DNA of 64,000 nt from assembly GCA_902523895.1 (NCBI GenBank), contig CABZAZ010000005.1, positions 1 to 64,000 on the forward strand, in the 5' to 3' direction. The notes under the pieces are model-generated. The model was not told the DNA's origin and did not search any database. It saw only the letters and a list, made by a program, of their open reading frames with translations. The first letter of the stretch is position 1; each line of letters starts with the position of its first letter. Position numbers and translations under genes: made by a program. This document shows positions 49,687-59,871 of the stretch, piece by piece. Source of the DNA: an uncultured Pelagibacteraceae bacterium (GTDB lineage: Bacteria > Pseudomonadota > Alphaproteobacteria > Pelagibacterales > Pelagibacteraceae).

Positions 49687-49703
49687 TGAGTATATATAGA
49701 CTT

Positions 49704-49743
49704 AAAAAAAAATAGGGCAAGTATGTAAAAACATACCCGCCCT
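49704..49743 (-). terminator. Rho-independent terminator downstream of proteorhodopsin
   Basis: AGGGC-AA-GTATGT-AAAA-ACATAC-CC-GCCCT hairpin; on the minus strand followed by an A/T-tract of nine T. Confidence 0.85.
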
Positions 49744-49765
49744 ATAAATTTACTTTAAGTAGTAA

Positions 49766-50542
49766 TTATCTTGCTCTTGAGCCAGCTCCTGAACTCATTG
49801 CAGCAGCCCAGATTACTAGACCGAATGCAATTTTGTTAATGAAGTCAGCTAAGTTGTAAACAACGTTTAGTGAGTTAGCATCTACACCACCTGTTAGGTA
49901 ACCAAATACATAACCTAATGGATAAATAGCCCAGCCTACAGTTACAATCATTCTCATTGCACCGAACGCAGTTACAAGAGCTTTGTTACCGCTTTTAGCA
50001 GCAGCTCTTCCAGCTTCACCAGAGAATATTTCATATAGAATGTAAATCCATCCAGCCATACCGATTACAAAACCAAGCGTAGCATTGATGTATCCAGCTT
50101 CTCCTAAGTATCCTCCGATTAACATTACTAATGAACCGATTAACAATCTCCAGAACATTCCAGAATTTGCTTTTCTTACTGCTACTAAGATTAAGTAGAA
50201 CTCTACCATCTGTAACGGCACAGTAATTAACCAGTCAATATATCTATATACTGTTGGTGAGTCACCAGTAGCAACCCATACTTCTCTCATGTACATGTAG
50301 TGTATGAAAGCAATACCAGTTACAAGACCAGCAACAGTTACTGATGTTTTCCACGCAGGGTTAACAGTACCTCTCTCCATGAAGAAGAAAGCTGTAGCCG
50401 CTAACATACCCATTGAAATTATCCAAAAAGATATTCCAACAAAGTCATCCTGTGCTAACATCGTTGCGTCTGCTGCGTTAGCAACACCTGCATAACCCAC
50501 TAGGGCTAAAGCTGCTAGAGCAAACAGTTTAAGTTTTTTCAT
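49766..50542 (-). CDS. Proteorhodopsin (light-driven proton pump), predicted blue-tuned
   Basis: Signal peptide; VYRYIDWLITVPLQMVEFYLIL with D, Q and E at positions equivalent to GPR D97/Q105/E108; retinal Lys in ADFINKIAFGLVIW. Confidence 0.97.
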   Translation of the reverse strand: MKKLKLFALAALALVGYAGVANAADATMLAQDDFVGISFWIISMGMLAATAFFFMERGTVNPAWKTSVTVAGLVTGIAFIHYMYMREVWVATGDSPTVYRYIDWLITVPLQMVEFYLILVAVRKANSGMFWRLLIGSLVMLIGGYLGEAGYINATLGFVIGMAGWIYILYEIFSGEAGRAAAKSGNKALVTAFGAMRMIVTVGWAIYPLGYVFGYLTGGVDANSLNVVYNLADFINKIAFGLVIWAAAMSSGAGSRAR

Positions 50543-50573
50543 AAAAAACTCCCTCTTTAGTTAGTTTTTATTT

Positions 50574-50609
50574 TAGTTTATATAAACTAGGCTTAGGCTT
50601 CCCTAAGCC
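50574..50609 (-). promoter_or_regulatory. Two adjacent inverted repeats in the proteorhodopsin 5' leader
   Basis: TAGTTTATATAAACTA (50574-50589, perfect 16-bp palindrome) and GGCTTAGG-CTTC-CCTAAGCC (50590-50609). Confidence 0.6.
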
Positions 50610-50641
50610 AAAGTTGAGCGTTTGATAGCAAATAAAAGTAG

Positions 50642-50647
50642 ATTATA
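50642..50647 (-). promoter_or_regulatory. Candidate -10 box of the proteorhodopsin promoter
   Basis: TATAAT on the minus strand ~100 nt upstream of the start codon; weak -35 (TTATTA, 17-nt spacing). Confidence 0.4.
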
Positions 50648-50754
50648 GAAGACTTAATTGTCATTAATAAGCATTGATTTTACTTACTTTTTAAAATTAA
50701 ATACAATTTATAATTTAAAAATCGAAAAAAAGGCAATATCGAATCAAAAATCCC

Positions 50755-52656
50755 ATGTCCCAAAAATTTGATGCTATTTACCAAAATTCCATAAACAATC
50801 CTGAGGATTTTTGGAAAGCAGCCTCTGAAGATATCTTCTGGTTTAAAAAACCGACCAAAATTTTAAATAAAACTAATCCACCTTTTTACAAATGGTACGA
50901 AGATGGGGTGACAAATACATGTTACAACGCATTAGATATTCATATTGATCAAGGAAAAGGCAATAAAACTGCTTTGATTTATGATAGTCCTATTACTGGG
51001 AACAAAAGTAAGTTTTCTTATAAAGAATTAAGATCAAAGGTATCAAGATTTGCAGGTGCACTCAAAGATCAAGGTGTAAATAAAGGTGATAGAGTCATAA
51101 TTTACATGCCTATGATACCTGAGGCTGTTATTGCGATGTTGGCATGTGCGAGAGTCGGAGCAATTCATTCAGTAGTCTTTGGAGGCTTTGCATCTAATGA
51201 GCTTGCTAGCAGAATTGATGATAGCAAAGCTAAGCTTTTGATCACTTCTTCATGTGGATTTGAGCCTGGAAGAACAGTTGAATACAAACCACTCGTCGAT
51301 GAGGCAATTAAACAAGCTAAACATAAAATTAGTAAAATGATCCTATTTCAAAGAGAAGGTCATGAGGTTAAATTAAATGCTCCAATGGAGATTAGTTGGG
51401 ACGAAGCTCATGTAAATGCAAAAGATACTGAATGTATTGAGATGAATTCTAATGAATTTGCTTATATACTTTATACTTCAGGTACTACCGGGACGCCGAA
51501 AGGTATTGTCAGAGATATTGGGGGTCACATTGTTGCATTAAAATGGACAATGAAAAATATTTACAACATTGATGAAGATGATGTTTGGTGGTCAGCAAGT
51601 GACATTGGTTGGATAGTTGGTCACTCTTACATAGTTTATGCTCCACTATTTAAAGGATGTACTACTGTTTTATTTGAAGGAAAACCAGTTGGTACACCTG
51701 ATGCTGGTGCATTCTGGAAAATAATTTCAGATTATAAAGTAAAATCTTTGTTTACGGCTCCGACAGCTTTTAGAGCGATAAAAAAAGAGGATCCTGAGGG
51801 AAAATTTTTTTCAAAATACGATTTAAGTAAATTTGAAAGTCTTTTTTTAGCAGGTGAACGGGCTGATCCAGACACTATCAAGTGGGCAGAGAACTTATTG
51901 AAAGTTCCTGTAATTGATCATTGGTGGCAAACAGAAACAAGTTGGGCAATAAGCTCAAATTGCACAGGAATTGAAATGATGAAAACAAAATATGGTTCTG
52001 CATGTAAAGCAGTTCCTGGATATGATGTAAAAATTATAAAATCTGATCAAACTTTGGCTAAACCAAACGAAATGGGAGACATCGTTGTAAAATTACCTTT
52101 ACCTCCTGGTACATTTCCAACTCTTTGGAATGCAGATCAAAGATATAAGGAAAATTATATGTCAAATTACGATGGGTATTATCAAACTTATGATGCAGGT
52201 CATATTGATGAAGATGGCTATATCTGGATTATGTCTAGGACTGATGACATTATAAATGTTGCAGGACATAGATTGTCAACTGGTGCCATTGAAGAAGTTT
52301 TATCTGAACATCAATCAGTGGCTGAGTGTGCAGTTCTTGGTATTGCAGATAAACTAAAAGGACAGTTGCCGATAGGATTAATTGTTTTAAAAGCTGGGGT
52401 TGATAAAGATAACGATACAATTTCTAAAGAATGTATACAAATGGTTAGAGATAAAATTGGTCCTGTGGCTGCATTTAAAGTTGCAATAGTTATAAAAAGG
52501 CTTCCAAAAACAAGATCTGGAAAAATTTTAAGGGGAACAATTAGAAAAATTGCTGATAATGTTGAATACAAAATGCCTCCAACAATTGATGATCCTGCAA
52601 TTCTTGATGAGATCAAGCAAGACTTAATTGACAATAAAATACTTAATAATGGCTAA
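50755..52656 (+). CDS. prpE: Propionyl-CoA synthetase / AMP-forming acyl-CoA synthetase
   Basis: YILYTSGTTGTPKGIVRDIGGHIVAL; SDIGWIVGHSYIVYAPL; DHWWQTETSW; KTRSGKILRGTIRKI. Confidence 0.93.
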   Translation: MSQKFDAIYQNSINNPEDFWKAASEDIFWFKKPTKILNKTNPPFYKWYEDGVTNTCYNALDIHIDQGKGNKTALIYDSPITGNKSKFSYKELRSKVSRFAGALKDQGVNKGDRVIIYMPMIPEAVIAMLACARVGAIHSVVFGGFASNELASRIDDSKAKLLITSSCGFEPGRTVEYKPLVDEAIKQAKHKISKMILFQREGHEVKLNAPMEISWDEAHVNAKDTECIEMNSNEFAYILYTSGTTGTPKGIVRDIGGHIVALKWTMKNIYNIDEDDVWWSASDIGWIVGHSYIVYAPLFKGCTTVLFEGKPVGTPDAGAFWKIISDYKVKSLFTAPTAFRAIKKEDPEGKFFSKYDLSKFESLFLAGERADPDTIKWAENLLKVPVIDHWWQTETSWAISSNCTGIEMMKTKYGSACKAVPGYDVKIIKSDQTLAKPNEMGDIVVKLPLPPGTFPTLWNADQRYKENYMSNYDGYYQTYDAGHIDEDGYIWIMSRTDDIINVAGHRLSTGAIEEVLSEHQSVAECAVLGIADKLKGQLPIGLIVLKAGVDKDNDTISKECIQMVRDKIGPVAAFKVAIVIKRLPKTRSGKILRGTIRKIADNVEYKMPPTIDDPAILDEIKQDLIDNKILNNG

Positions 52657-52981
52657 AACATATTCTTTTTTACTTATAGCTATATTTTGTGAGGTAGCTG
52701 GAACCATGTTATTGCCAGTTTCACAAAATTTTACCAAGATTATTCCAACAGTTTGTCTAACAATCTTTTATCTAGTGTCTTTCTACTTGATGACATTTGT
52801 TATGGATAAACTTCCAATTGCAATTGTTTATGCCACTTGGAGTGGGCTAGGAGTGTTTACAATAGCATTACTTGGATATTTCTTTTTCAAACAAACTTTA
52901 GCTTGGCAGGCTATTGTGGGGTTATTCCTCATTGTTGTTGGTGTTATACTGGTTAACAGTTTTACTGTAAAAATTAACTAA
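52649..52981 (+). CDS. Small multidrug resistance (SMR/EmrE-like) transporter
   Basis: FLLIAIFCEVAGTMLLPVSQNFTK; IAIVYATWSGLGVFTIALLGYFFFKQ; start at ATG 52649. Confidence 0.92.
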   Translation: MAKTYSFLLIAIFCEVAGTMLLPVSQNFTKIIPTVCLTIFYLVSFYLMTFVMDKLPIAIVYATWSGLGVFTIALLGYFFFKQTLAWQAIVGLFLIVVGVILVNSFTVKIN

Positions 52982-54281
52982 ATTTTAAAGGAGCACCTTC
53001 AGGGTCACCTAAAATCTTTCCATCCATCATTTTTATTTTACCTGAAATTATTGTTGCTACTGGTGTTCCTTTAAATTCAACATTATCAAAAGGTGACCAT
53101 CCACACTTACTTTCTATATTCTCATTCTTAATTGTGATTTTTTTATTCATATCAACTATAGTAAAATCAGCATCGTATCCCTCTTTGATGAATCCTTTGT
53201 TCTGTATACCAAATATTTTTATAGGATTTTCACAAACTAAATTTATTAGTTGAGTAAGTGATAATTTTCCATGATTAACATGATCTAACATTACTGGCAT
53301 AAGTGTTTGGACACCAGGCATGCCTGATGGAGAATTAGGGTATTCTTTATCTTTATTTACTTTTAAATGTGGTGCGTGATCTGAACCAATTGTATCATTT
53401 AAATTATTTCTTACCGCATACCATAATCGATCATAGTGAGATTTATCTCTTATTGGTGGGTTCATCTGAGCATAAGTCCCTAGTTTATCGTAACAATCAG
53501 GTGCAAAAATTGTTAAATGTTGTGGTGTAATTTCAAAAGTAATATTTCCTTTATGTTGAGATAAAAAATCTACTTCTTGTTTAGTTGTGATATGTAGTAC
53601 ATGCGCTTTCTTATTATATTTTTTTGCAAGTCTTACTATTCTTCTTGTGGAGGAAATTGCACACTCCTCACTTCTCCAAATAGGATGAGAATGTACATCA
53701 CCATTTTTAATTAATCTTTTATTTTTGTTTAAGATTTCTTCATCCTCTGAGTGAACCGCTACTACCTTAGAACTATTTTGAAAAACTTTATCAATATCTT
53801 CCTCTAGTGCTACTAAAAGATTTCCTGTTGAGGAGCCTACAAACAATTTAATTCCACAACAACCCTCTAAATTTTTTAACTCAGCTAGTTGACTAACGTT
53901 TCCTGCAGTTGCACCAAAATAGAAAGCGTAGTTGCAATACATTCTATTTTTTGCAAGATCTAATTTTCTTTGAAACTCTTTTAAGTTTGAGGTTGGAGGA
54001 TTAGTATTTGGCATCTCAAATACTGCTGTAATTCCCCCTACTACAGCCGCCCTACTACCAGAATTAAGATCTTCTGTATCTATGGAACCTGGCTCTCTAA
54101 AATGCGTCTGAGTATCTATACAGCCAGGTAAAGTAATTTTATTTTTGGCATCATAGACTTCTTTTGCCTCCTCTGATATTTGACCAATCTTTAATATTTT
54201 ACCATCTTTAACGGCAATATCTTTATCCTCTAGTTCCCCATTGATATAACATTGTCCATTTTTGATTATTAGATCTAACAT
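52974..54281 (-). CDS. pyrC: Dihydroorotase / amidohydrolase
   Basis: KITLPGCIDTQTHFREPGSIDTEDLNSGSRAAVVGGITAVFEMPNTNPPT; GSDHAPH. Confidence 0.9.
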   Translation of the reverse strand: MLDLIIKNGQCYINGELEDKDIAVKDGKILKIGQISEEAKEVYDAKNKITLPGCIDTQTHFREPGSIDTEDLNSGSRAAVVGGITAVFEMPNTNPPTSNLKEFQRKLDLAKNRMYCNYAFYFGATAGNVSQLAELKNLEGCCGIKLFVGSSTGNLLVALEEDIDKVFQNSSKVVAVHSEDEEILNKNKRLIKNGDVHSHPIWRSEECAISSTRRIVRLAKKYNKKAHVLHITTKQEVDFLSQHKGNITFEITPQHLTIFAPDCYDKLGTYAQMNPPIRDKSHYDRLWYAVRNNLNDTIGSDHAPHLKVNKDKEYPNSPSGMPGVQTLMPVMLDHVNHGKLSLTQLINLVCENPIKIFGIQNKGFIKEGYDADFTIVDMNKKITIKNENIESKCGWSPFDNVEFKGTPVATIISGKIKMMDGKILGDPEGAPLKFS

Positions 54282-54324
54282 TTGTGAAAAAAGTTATTAT
54301 ATTAAATTTAACGATCAATCAAAT

Positions 54325-55212
54325 ATGAATAATAGTGTATATATATTAAAAGATAGAGCCGTACTTTATATAAATGGCCAGGACGCTAGAGACTTCTTGC
54401 AAAATTTGATTAGTAATGACATTAATAAAGTCACAGATAATTCAAGTTGTTTTGCTTCATTATTAACCCCTCAAGGCAAGTTTCTTTATGAATTTATCAT
54501 CGTTAAGCATAAGTCAGGTTTTTTTATTGATTGTGAAAAATCTCAATCTGAAGAAATATTAAAACAATTAAATTTATATAAGATAAGATCAAAAGTGGAA
54601 ATTCTTGATCTAAGTAATGAATTTGTAATTGCAAGTTTTAGTTATCAAAAATATTTATCAATAGCTAATTCAAAGGATATTCTGGGTTATACAATAAGAT
54701 ATAGAGAAGATCCAATAATTCTTGATCCAAGAAATAAAAATTTGGGTGCTAGATTAATAATTAATTTAGAAAAACTTTATTTATCTTTAAAAAAACTTGA
54801 ATTAAAAGACGACAAAATTGAGGACTATTATAAACAAAGTCATAAACTTGGGATTGTTCCAAAAAATTTAAATAAATTAAAAGATAAATTATTCGGCATT
54901 GAATGTAATTTTGAAGAACTTAATGGTATTGATTTTAAAAAAGGGTGTTATGTAGGACAAGAAAACACTGCTAGAATTAAACTTAAAAATAAACTTTCTA
55001 AGAGGTTATTACCAGTTGAGATAATTGATGGGAAGCTTGATGAAGATGAGATAGTATATTGTAATGATATTGAAATCGGAAAAATTTTGATAAATGAGGA
55101 GTACCCCTTTGCTTTGATAAAATTTTCAAATGAAAATTTTAATAAAGATCTTACTTTAAAAAGTAAAAATGGATCATTTAAAATATTTATACCTGAATGG
55201 CTGAAAATTTAA
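54325..55212 (+). CDS. ygfZ: YgfZ/GcvT-domain folate-binding protein
   Basis: LYINGQDARDFLQNLISNDINKV...LLTPQGKFLYEFII; KGCYVGQENTARIKLKNKL; start moved to ATG 54325. Confidence 0.9.
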   Translation: MNNSVYILKDRAVLYINGQDARDFLQNLISNDINKVTDNSSCFASLLTPQGKFLYEFIIVKHKSGFFIDCEKSQSEEILKQLNLYKIRSKVEILDLSNEFVIASFSYQKYLSIANSKDILGYTIRYREDPIILDPRNKNLGARLIINLEKLYLSLKKLELKDDKIEDYYKQSHKLGIVPKNLNKLKDKLFGIECNFEELNGIDFKKGCYVGQENTARIKLKNKLSKRLLPVEIIDGKLDEDEIVYCNDIEIGKILINEEYPFALIKFSNENFNKDLTLKSKNGSFKIFIPEWLKI

Positions 55213-55217
55213 TTTTT

Positions 55218-55303
55218 TGGTGCGGCCAGAGAGACTTGAACTCTCATGGACTGAGTCCACACGGCCCTCAACCGTGCCTGTCTACCAATTTCAGCATGGC
55301 CGC
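55218..55303 (-). tRNA. tRNA-Leu(GAG)
   Basis: Minus strand GCGGCCATGCTGAAATTGGTAGACAGGCACGGTTGAGGGCCGTG...GAGAGTTCAAGTCTCTCTGGCCGCACCA; 7-bp acceptor stem, long variable arm, encoded CCA, loop TTGAGGG. Confidence 0.95.
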
Positions 55304-55360
55304 AAATATGACCCACATTAAATCAATGACAAGTAGGTTTCAAATTGATAAATTTTGCAT

Positions 55361-56350
55361 ATGGATTTAAATCAAGAAGTAAAATTAGCAACCGATCCAA
55401 TTTACAAGAAAATTTCAAAGGTTATGCCTGAAATTGAATGGGCAGTTCATGCTCCTTTTATCTATAAGATTAATAAATTAAAAAAAGAGAAAAACGCAGT
55501 AATACTTGCTCATAACTATCAAACTCCAGAAATTTATCATGGTATTGCAGATTTTTCTGCGGACTCTTTAGCCCTTGCTGTTGAAGCATCAAAAACTTCA
55601 GCAGACATAATTATTATGGCTGGCGTTCACTTTATGGCTGAAACTGCAAAATTAATGAGTCCTAATAAAAAGGTTTTATTACCAGACATGAAAGCAGGTT
55701 GTTCATTATCCTCTTCAATTACAGGTAAAGATGTCAGATTGTTAAAAGAAAAGTATCCGGGAGTTCCTGTCGTCTCATACGTAAATACATCTGCTGATGT
55801 AAAAGCAGAAACAGATGTGTGTTGCACATCTGCCAATGCAGTCAAAATTGTAAAATCCTTAGGTGTTAAAAAAGTTATTTTTTTACCTGATGACTATTTA
55901 GCTAAATATGTTGCTTCTCAAACTGACATTGAAATTATCTCATGGAAAGGAATTTGTATTGTTCATGATCAATTTAACGAAAACGAAATTAAGAATATAA
56001 GAAAAAATAATCCTGGGATTAAAATAATTGCACATCCAGAATGTCCACCAGAAGTGATTAAAGCAAGTGATTTTGCAGGATCAACATCGGGAATGATTAA
56101 TTATGTTAAAGATAATCAGCCAAAAAAAGTAATGATGGTAACTGAATGTTCTATGAGTGATAACATTCAAGTGGAAAATCCAAACGTAGAATTTATAAGG
56201 CCATGTAATATGTGTCCGCATATGAAGAAAATTACTTTGCCTAAAATTTTAGACTGTTTAGAAAATGAAACAGGTGAAATTATAATGGACCAAGAGACGA
56301 TTGACAAAGCTAGATTGTCAGTAGAAAAAATGGTTGCTATCGGTAGATAA
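55361..56350 (+). CDS. nadA: Quinolinate synthase A
   Basis: [81 protein letters not shown]. Confidence 0.97.
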   Translation: MDLNQEVKLATDPIYKKISKVMPEIEWAVHAPFIYKINKLKKEKNAVILAHNYQTPEIYHGIADFSADSLALAVEASKTSADIIIMAGVHFMAETAKLMSPNKKVLLPDMKAGCSLSSSITGKDVRLLKEKYPGVPVVSYVNTSADVKAETDVCCTSANAVKIVKSLGVKKVIFLPDDYLAKYVASQTDIEIISWKGICIVHDQFNENEIKNIRKNNPGIKIIAHPECPPEVIKASDFAGSTSGMINYVKDNQPKKVMMVTECSMSDNIQVENPNVEFIRPCNMCPHMKKITLPKILDCLENETGEIIMDQETIDKARLSVEKMVAIGR

Positions 56351-56356
56351 CACTTC

Positions 56357-57190
56357 GTGTCAAAAATTAAATTAAGTGAAAATTTTATTAAAGATAGAGT
56401 AAAACTTGCACTTACCGAAGATTTGTATCCTTACGGAGATATAACATCTAACCTCATAAACAATAATAAAGTTATTGAGGCGAAAATAATTTCTAATCAA
56501 AAAGCAGTTGTTGCAGGTTTGCTATTTGTAAAACAATCTTTTAAGCAAGTTGATAAAAAAACTAAGTTTATAATAAAAAAAAAAGATGGGTCCACAGTCA
56601 AAAAAAATTCTGTAATAGCAGTAATAATAGGTAAAGCTAATTCTATAATGATTGCAGAAAGAGTCGCATTAAATTTTTTATCCCATATTTCAGGAATAGC
56701 TACAAAAACAAATCAATTTGTAAAACTAGCTGGAAAAAAGTGTAAAATTTGCTGCACCAGAAAGACTTTACCGAATTACAGAGTTATTCAAAAATATGCC
56801 GTTAAATTAGGAGGTGGCACAAATCATAGGTTTAATTTAAGTGACGAATTTTTGATAAAAGATAATCATATTGCTAGTTCTGATTTAAGAGAATTAGTCT
56901 CATTGGCAATAAAAAATAAAAGAAAAAAAAAAATTACAGTTGAGGTGGATAATTTAAAACAATTGAAAAAGATTATTGGGCTAAAATTTAACACTATTTT
57001 GTTTGATAATATGAATATTAAAAATCTTCGAGCAGGTGTGAAGCTTGTTAAAAAATATTATGAGACAGAAGCTTCAGGAAATATAAATCTTAAAACTGTA
57101 AAATCTGTGGCTGCAACTGGGGTAAATAGAATTTCGGTTGGAAGCATTACTCATAGTGCCCCAGCTATAGATTTCAAACTTCAAATCTAG
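56357..57190 (+). CDS. nadC: Nicotinate-nucleotide pyrophosphorylase
   Basis: GTG start; ALTEDLYPYGDITSNLI; ERVALNFLSHISGIAT; CCTRKTLPNYRVIQKYAVKLGGGTNHRFNLSDEFLIKDNH. Confidence 0.96.
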   Translation: MSKIKLSENFIKDRVKLALTEDLYPYGDITSNLINNNKVIEAKIISNQKAVVAGLLFVKQSFKQVDKKTKFIIKKKDGSTVKKNSVIAVIIGKANSIMIAERVALNFLSHISGIATKTNQFVKLAGKKCKICCTRKTLPNYRVIQKYAVKLGGGTNHRFNLSDEFLIKDNHIASSDLRELVSLAIKNKRKKKITVEVDNLKQLKKIIGLKFNTILFDNMNIKNLRAGVKLVKKYYETEASGNINLKTVKSVAATGVNRISVGSITHSAPAIDFKLQI

Positions 57191-57204
57191 ATTATAAGGT
57201 TTTT

Positions 57205-59871
57205 TTAATTTTTATTTTTCAAAAGCTCAGCCTGTGCTGCTGCTAGTCTAGCTATAGGAACTCTGTAAGGTGAACAAGAAACATAATTAAGCCCAGCTTT
57301 TGAACAAAATTTAATACTCTTGGGATCACCACCATGTTCACCACATATACCTAATTTAATTTTTTTATTTTGTTTTTTTCCTTTGGAAACCGCTATTTCG
57401 ACTAAATCTTTCACTCCGTCATCAATGGATATAAACGGATCAATAGTAAAAATCTTATTATCTATATAATCATTTAAAAATTTACCACTATCATCTCTAC
57501 TTATTCCGAAAGTAGTTTGTGTTAAATCATTGGTACCAAAACTAAAGAATTCAGCATGTTTCGCAATATCATCAGCCTTAATTGCTGCTCTAGGTAACTC
57601 AATCATTGTACCCACAAGAAATTCAATTTTTGTTTTATTTTCTTTTTGAACTTTTCTTGCAGTATTAATTACTAAATCTTTCATTATTTTAATCTCAGCT
57701 TCGGTTGAAACTAAAGGAATCATTATCTCCGGAAAAGCAAATTTTTGTTTATTTTTTTTTAAGTCTGCAAGAGCCTCAAATATCGCTCTACATTGCATCT
57801 CATAAATTTCAGGAAATGAAATGCCAAGTCTACAACCTCTATGTCCTAACATTGGATTTTGTTCATGAAGTTCTTCTATCCTGCTTTCAATATCTTTTTT
57901 ATCTGATCCAACAACATTAGCTACTTCAGAAATTTCTTTATCAGATTTCGGTAAAAATTCATGTAATGGTGGATCTAGCAATCTTACAGTAACTGGAAGA
58001 CCATGCATAATCTTGAATATCTCCATAAAATCTTTTTTTTGATGTGGTAGAATCTTTTTTAAAGCATTAGATCTATCATCTAACGTTTTTGATAAAATCA
58101 TTTCTCGCACTGATAAAATTCTTTCCTCATCAAAAAACATATGTTCGGTCCTACAAAGTCCAATTCCCTCCGCACCAAAATCTCTGGCTGTTTTAGTGTC
58201 TAGAGGAGTCTCAGAGTTAGTTCGTACTTTAAGTTTTCTAATTTTATCAGCCCAGCTCATCAATTTTGAAAAATCTCCTGATATCTCAGGTTTTATAGTT
58301 GGAACTGTACCTAAAATTATTCTTCCTGTAGAACCGTCAATAGTAATTGTTTCGCCTTCTTTGATCTCAGCCGAAGATGTTTTAAAGAATTTTTTATCGT
58401 AATTAATTTCAATTTCACTTGAACCAGAAACACAAGGTCTTCCCATCCCCCTAGCTACAACTGCAGCATGACTAGTCATACCTCCTCTTGAAGTTAAGAT
58501 TCCCTTCGCAGCATGCATTCCTTGAATATCTTCTGGAGAAGTTTCAACTCTAACTAAAATTGTATCTTGCATCATATCATTTAATCTTTCAGCCTCCTCT
58601 GAGCTGAAAACTACTTTTCCACTTACTGCACCAGGAGACGCCGGAAGACCGTTTGCTATAACTTTGATTGAACTTTTCTCATCTAAAGTAGGGTGCAAAA
58701 GCGTGTCTAAAGAGTTGGGATCAACTCTTAAAACAGCATCATTTTTATTGATTAACTTTTCTCTAACCATATCAACAGCAATTTTTACTGCTGATTTTGA
58801 TGTTCTTTTTCCAGATCGAGTTTGTAATATCCAAAGTTTATTACTTTCAACAGTGAATTCCACATCTTGCATATCCTTATAATGTTTCTCTAGTTTTTTT
58901 AAAATTTTATATAATTCGTGATATACTTCTGGCATCGACTCTTCCATAGATGCATCATCAACTTTTGCCTCTTTTCTTGCCTTCTTTGTAATGTACTGTG
59001 GAGTTCTTGTTCCAGCTACAACATCTTCTCCCTGAGCATTAATCAAATATTCTCCATAAATATCATTTGACCCATCTGAAGGGTTTCTAGTGAAGACAAC
59101 TCCTGTTGCACAATCATTACCCATATTTCCAAAAACCATAGATTGAACATTAACAGCTGTTCCCCATTCAGAGGGAATTTGATTCAACTTTCTGTAAACT
59201 TTCGCTCTTTTGCTCTCCCAAGATAAAAATACAGCACTTATTGCCCCGAATAATTGATGATAAACATCTTGAGGAAAATCTTTGTTTGTCTTTTCTTTAA
59301 CTACACTTTTAAAATTTTTAATTAAACCGTCCCAATCTTTTTCATTTAGATCTGTATCTAATAATACTCCTTTAGTTAACTTATAGTTTTCTATTAACTC
59401 CTCAAAATGATAACTCTCGACACCCATGACTACATTTCCATACATTTGAATGAATCTCCTATAACTATCTTTCGCAAATCTTCCGTTGGAAGTTTTATTA
59501 GCTAAACCAACTACTGTTTTGTCATTTAGTCCAAGATTTAAAATTGTATCCATCATACCTGGCATTGAAACTCTTGCTCCAGATCGAACTGATAAAAGCA
59601 GGGGATTTTTTAAATCTCCAAATTTTTTTGATACATCTTTTTCAATTGTTTTAATTTCTTTTTTAATTTGGCTAATTAATATGGAATTTAATTTTTTTTT
59701 ATCCTTATAAAAAATTTCACACACTTTTGTTGAGATTGTAAAACCAGGAGGTACTGGTAAACCCATTCTTCCCATTTCAGATAAATTTGCTCCCTTACCA
59801 CCTAAAAAATTTTTTGGATCTTTTATTTTTTTTGAATCTTTAGACTTAAAATTAAGAATTAGCTTATTCAT
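57205..59871 (-). CDS. ppdK: Pyruvate, phosphate dikinase
   Basis: LGGKGANLSEMGRMGLPVPPGFTIST; SVRSGARVSMPGMMDTILNLGLND; GILTSRGGMTSHAAVVARGMGRPCV; FGTNDLTQTTFG. Confidence 0.98.
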   Translation of the reverse strand: MNKLILNFKSKDSKKIKDPKNFLGGKGANLSEMGRMGLPVPPGFTISTKVCEIFYKDKKKLNSILISQIKKEIKTIEKDVSKKFGDLKNPLLLSVRSGARVSMPGMMDTILNLGLNDKTVVGLANKTSNGRFAKDSYRRFIQMYGNVVMGVESYHFEELIENYKLTKGVLLDTDLNEKDWDGLIKNFKSVVKEKTNKDFPQDVYHQLFGAISAVFLSWESKRAKVYRKLNQIPSEWGTAVNVQSMVFGNMGNDCATGVVFTRNPSDGSNDIYGEYLINAQGEDVVAGTRTPQYITKKARKEAKVDDASMEESMPEVYHELYKILKKLEKHYKDMQDVEFTVESNKLWILQTRSGKRTSKSAVKIAVDMVREKLINKNDAVLRVDPNSLDTLLHPTLDEKSSIKVIANGLPASPGAVSGKVVFSSEEAERLNDMMQDTILVRVETSPEDIQGMHAAKGILTSRGGMTSHAAVVARGMGRPCVSGSSEIEINYDKKFFKTSSAEIKEGETITIDGSTGRIILGTVPTIKPEISGDFSKLMSWADKIRKLKVRTNSETPLDTKTARDFGAEGIGLCRTEHMFFDEERILSVREMILSKTLDDRSNALKKILPHQKKDFMEIFKIMHGLPVTVRLLDPPLHEFLPKSDKEISEVANVVGSDKKDIESRIEELHEQNPMLGHRGCRLGISFPEIYEMQCRAIFEALADLKKNKQKFAFPEIMIPLVSTEAEIKIMKDLVINTARKVQKENKTKIEFLVGTMIELPRAAIKADDIAKHAEFFSFGTNDLTQTTFGISRDDSGKFLNDYIDNKIFTIDPFISIDDGVKDLVEIAVSKGKKQNKKIKLGICGEHGGDPKSIKFCSKAGLNYVSCSPYRVPIARLAAAQAELLKNKN

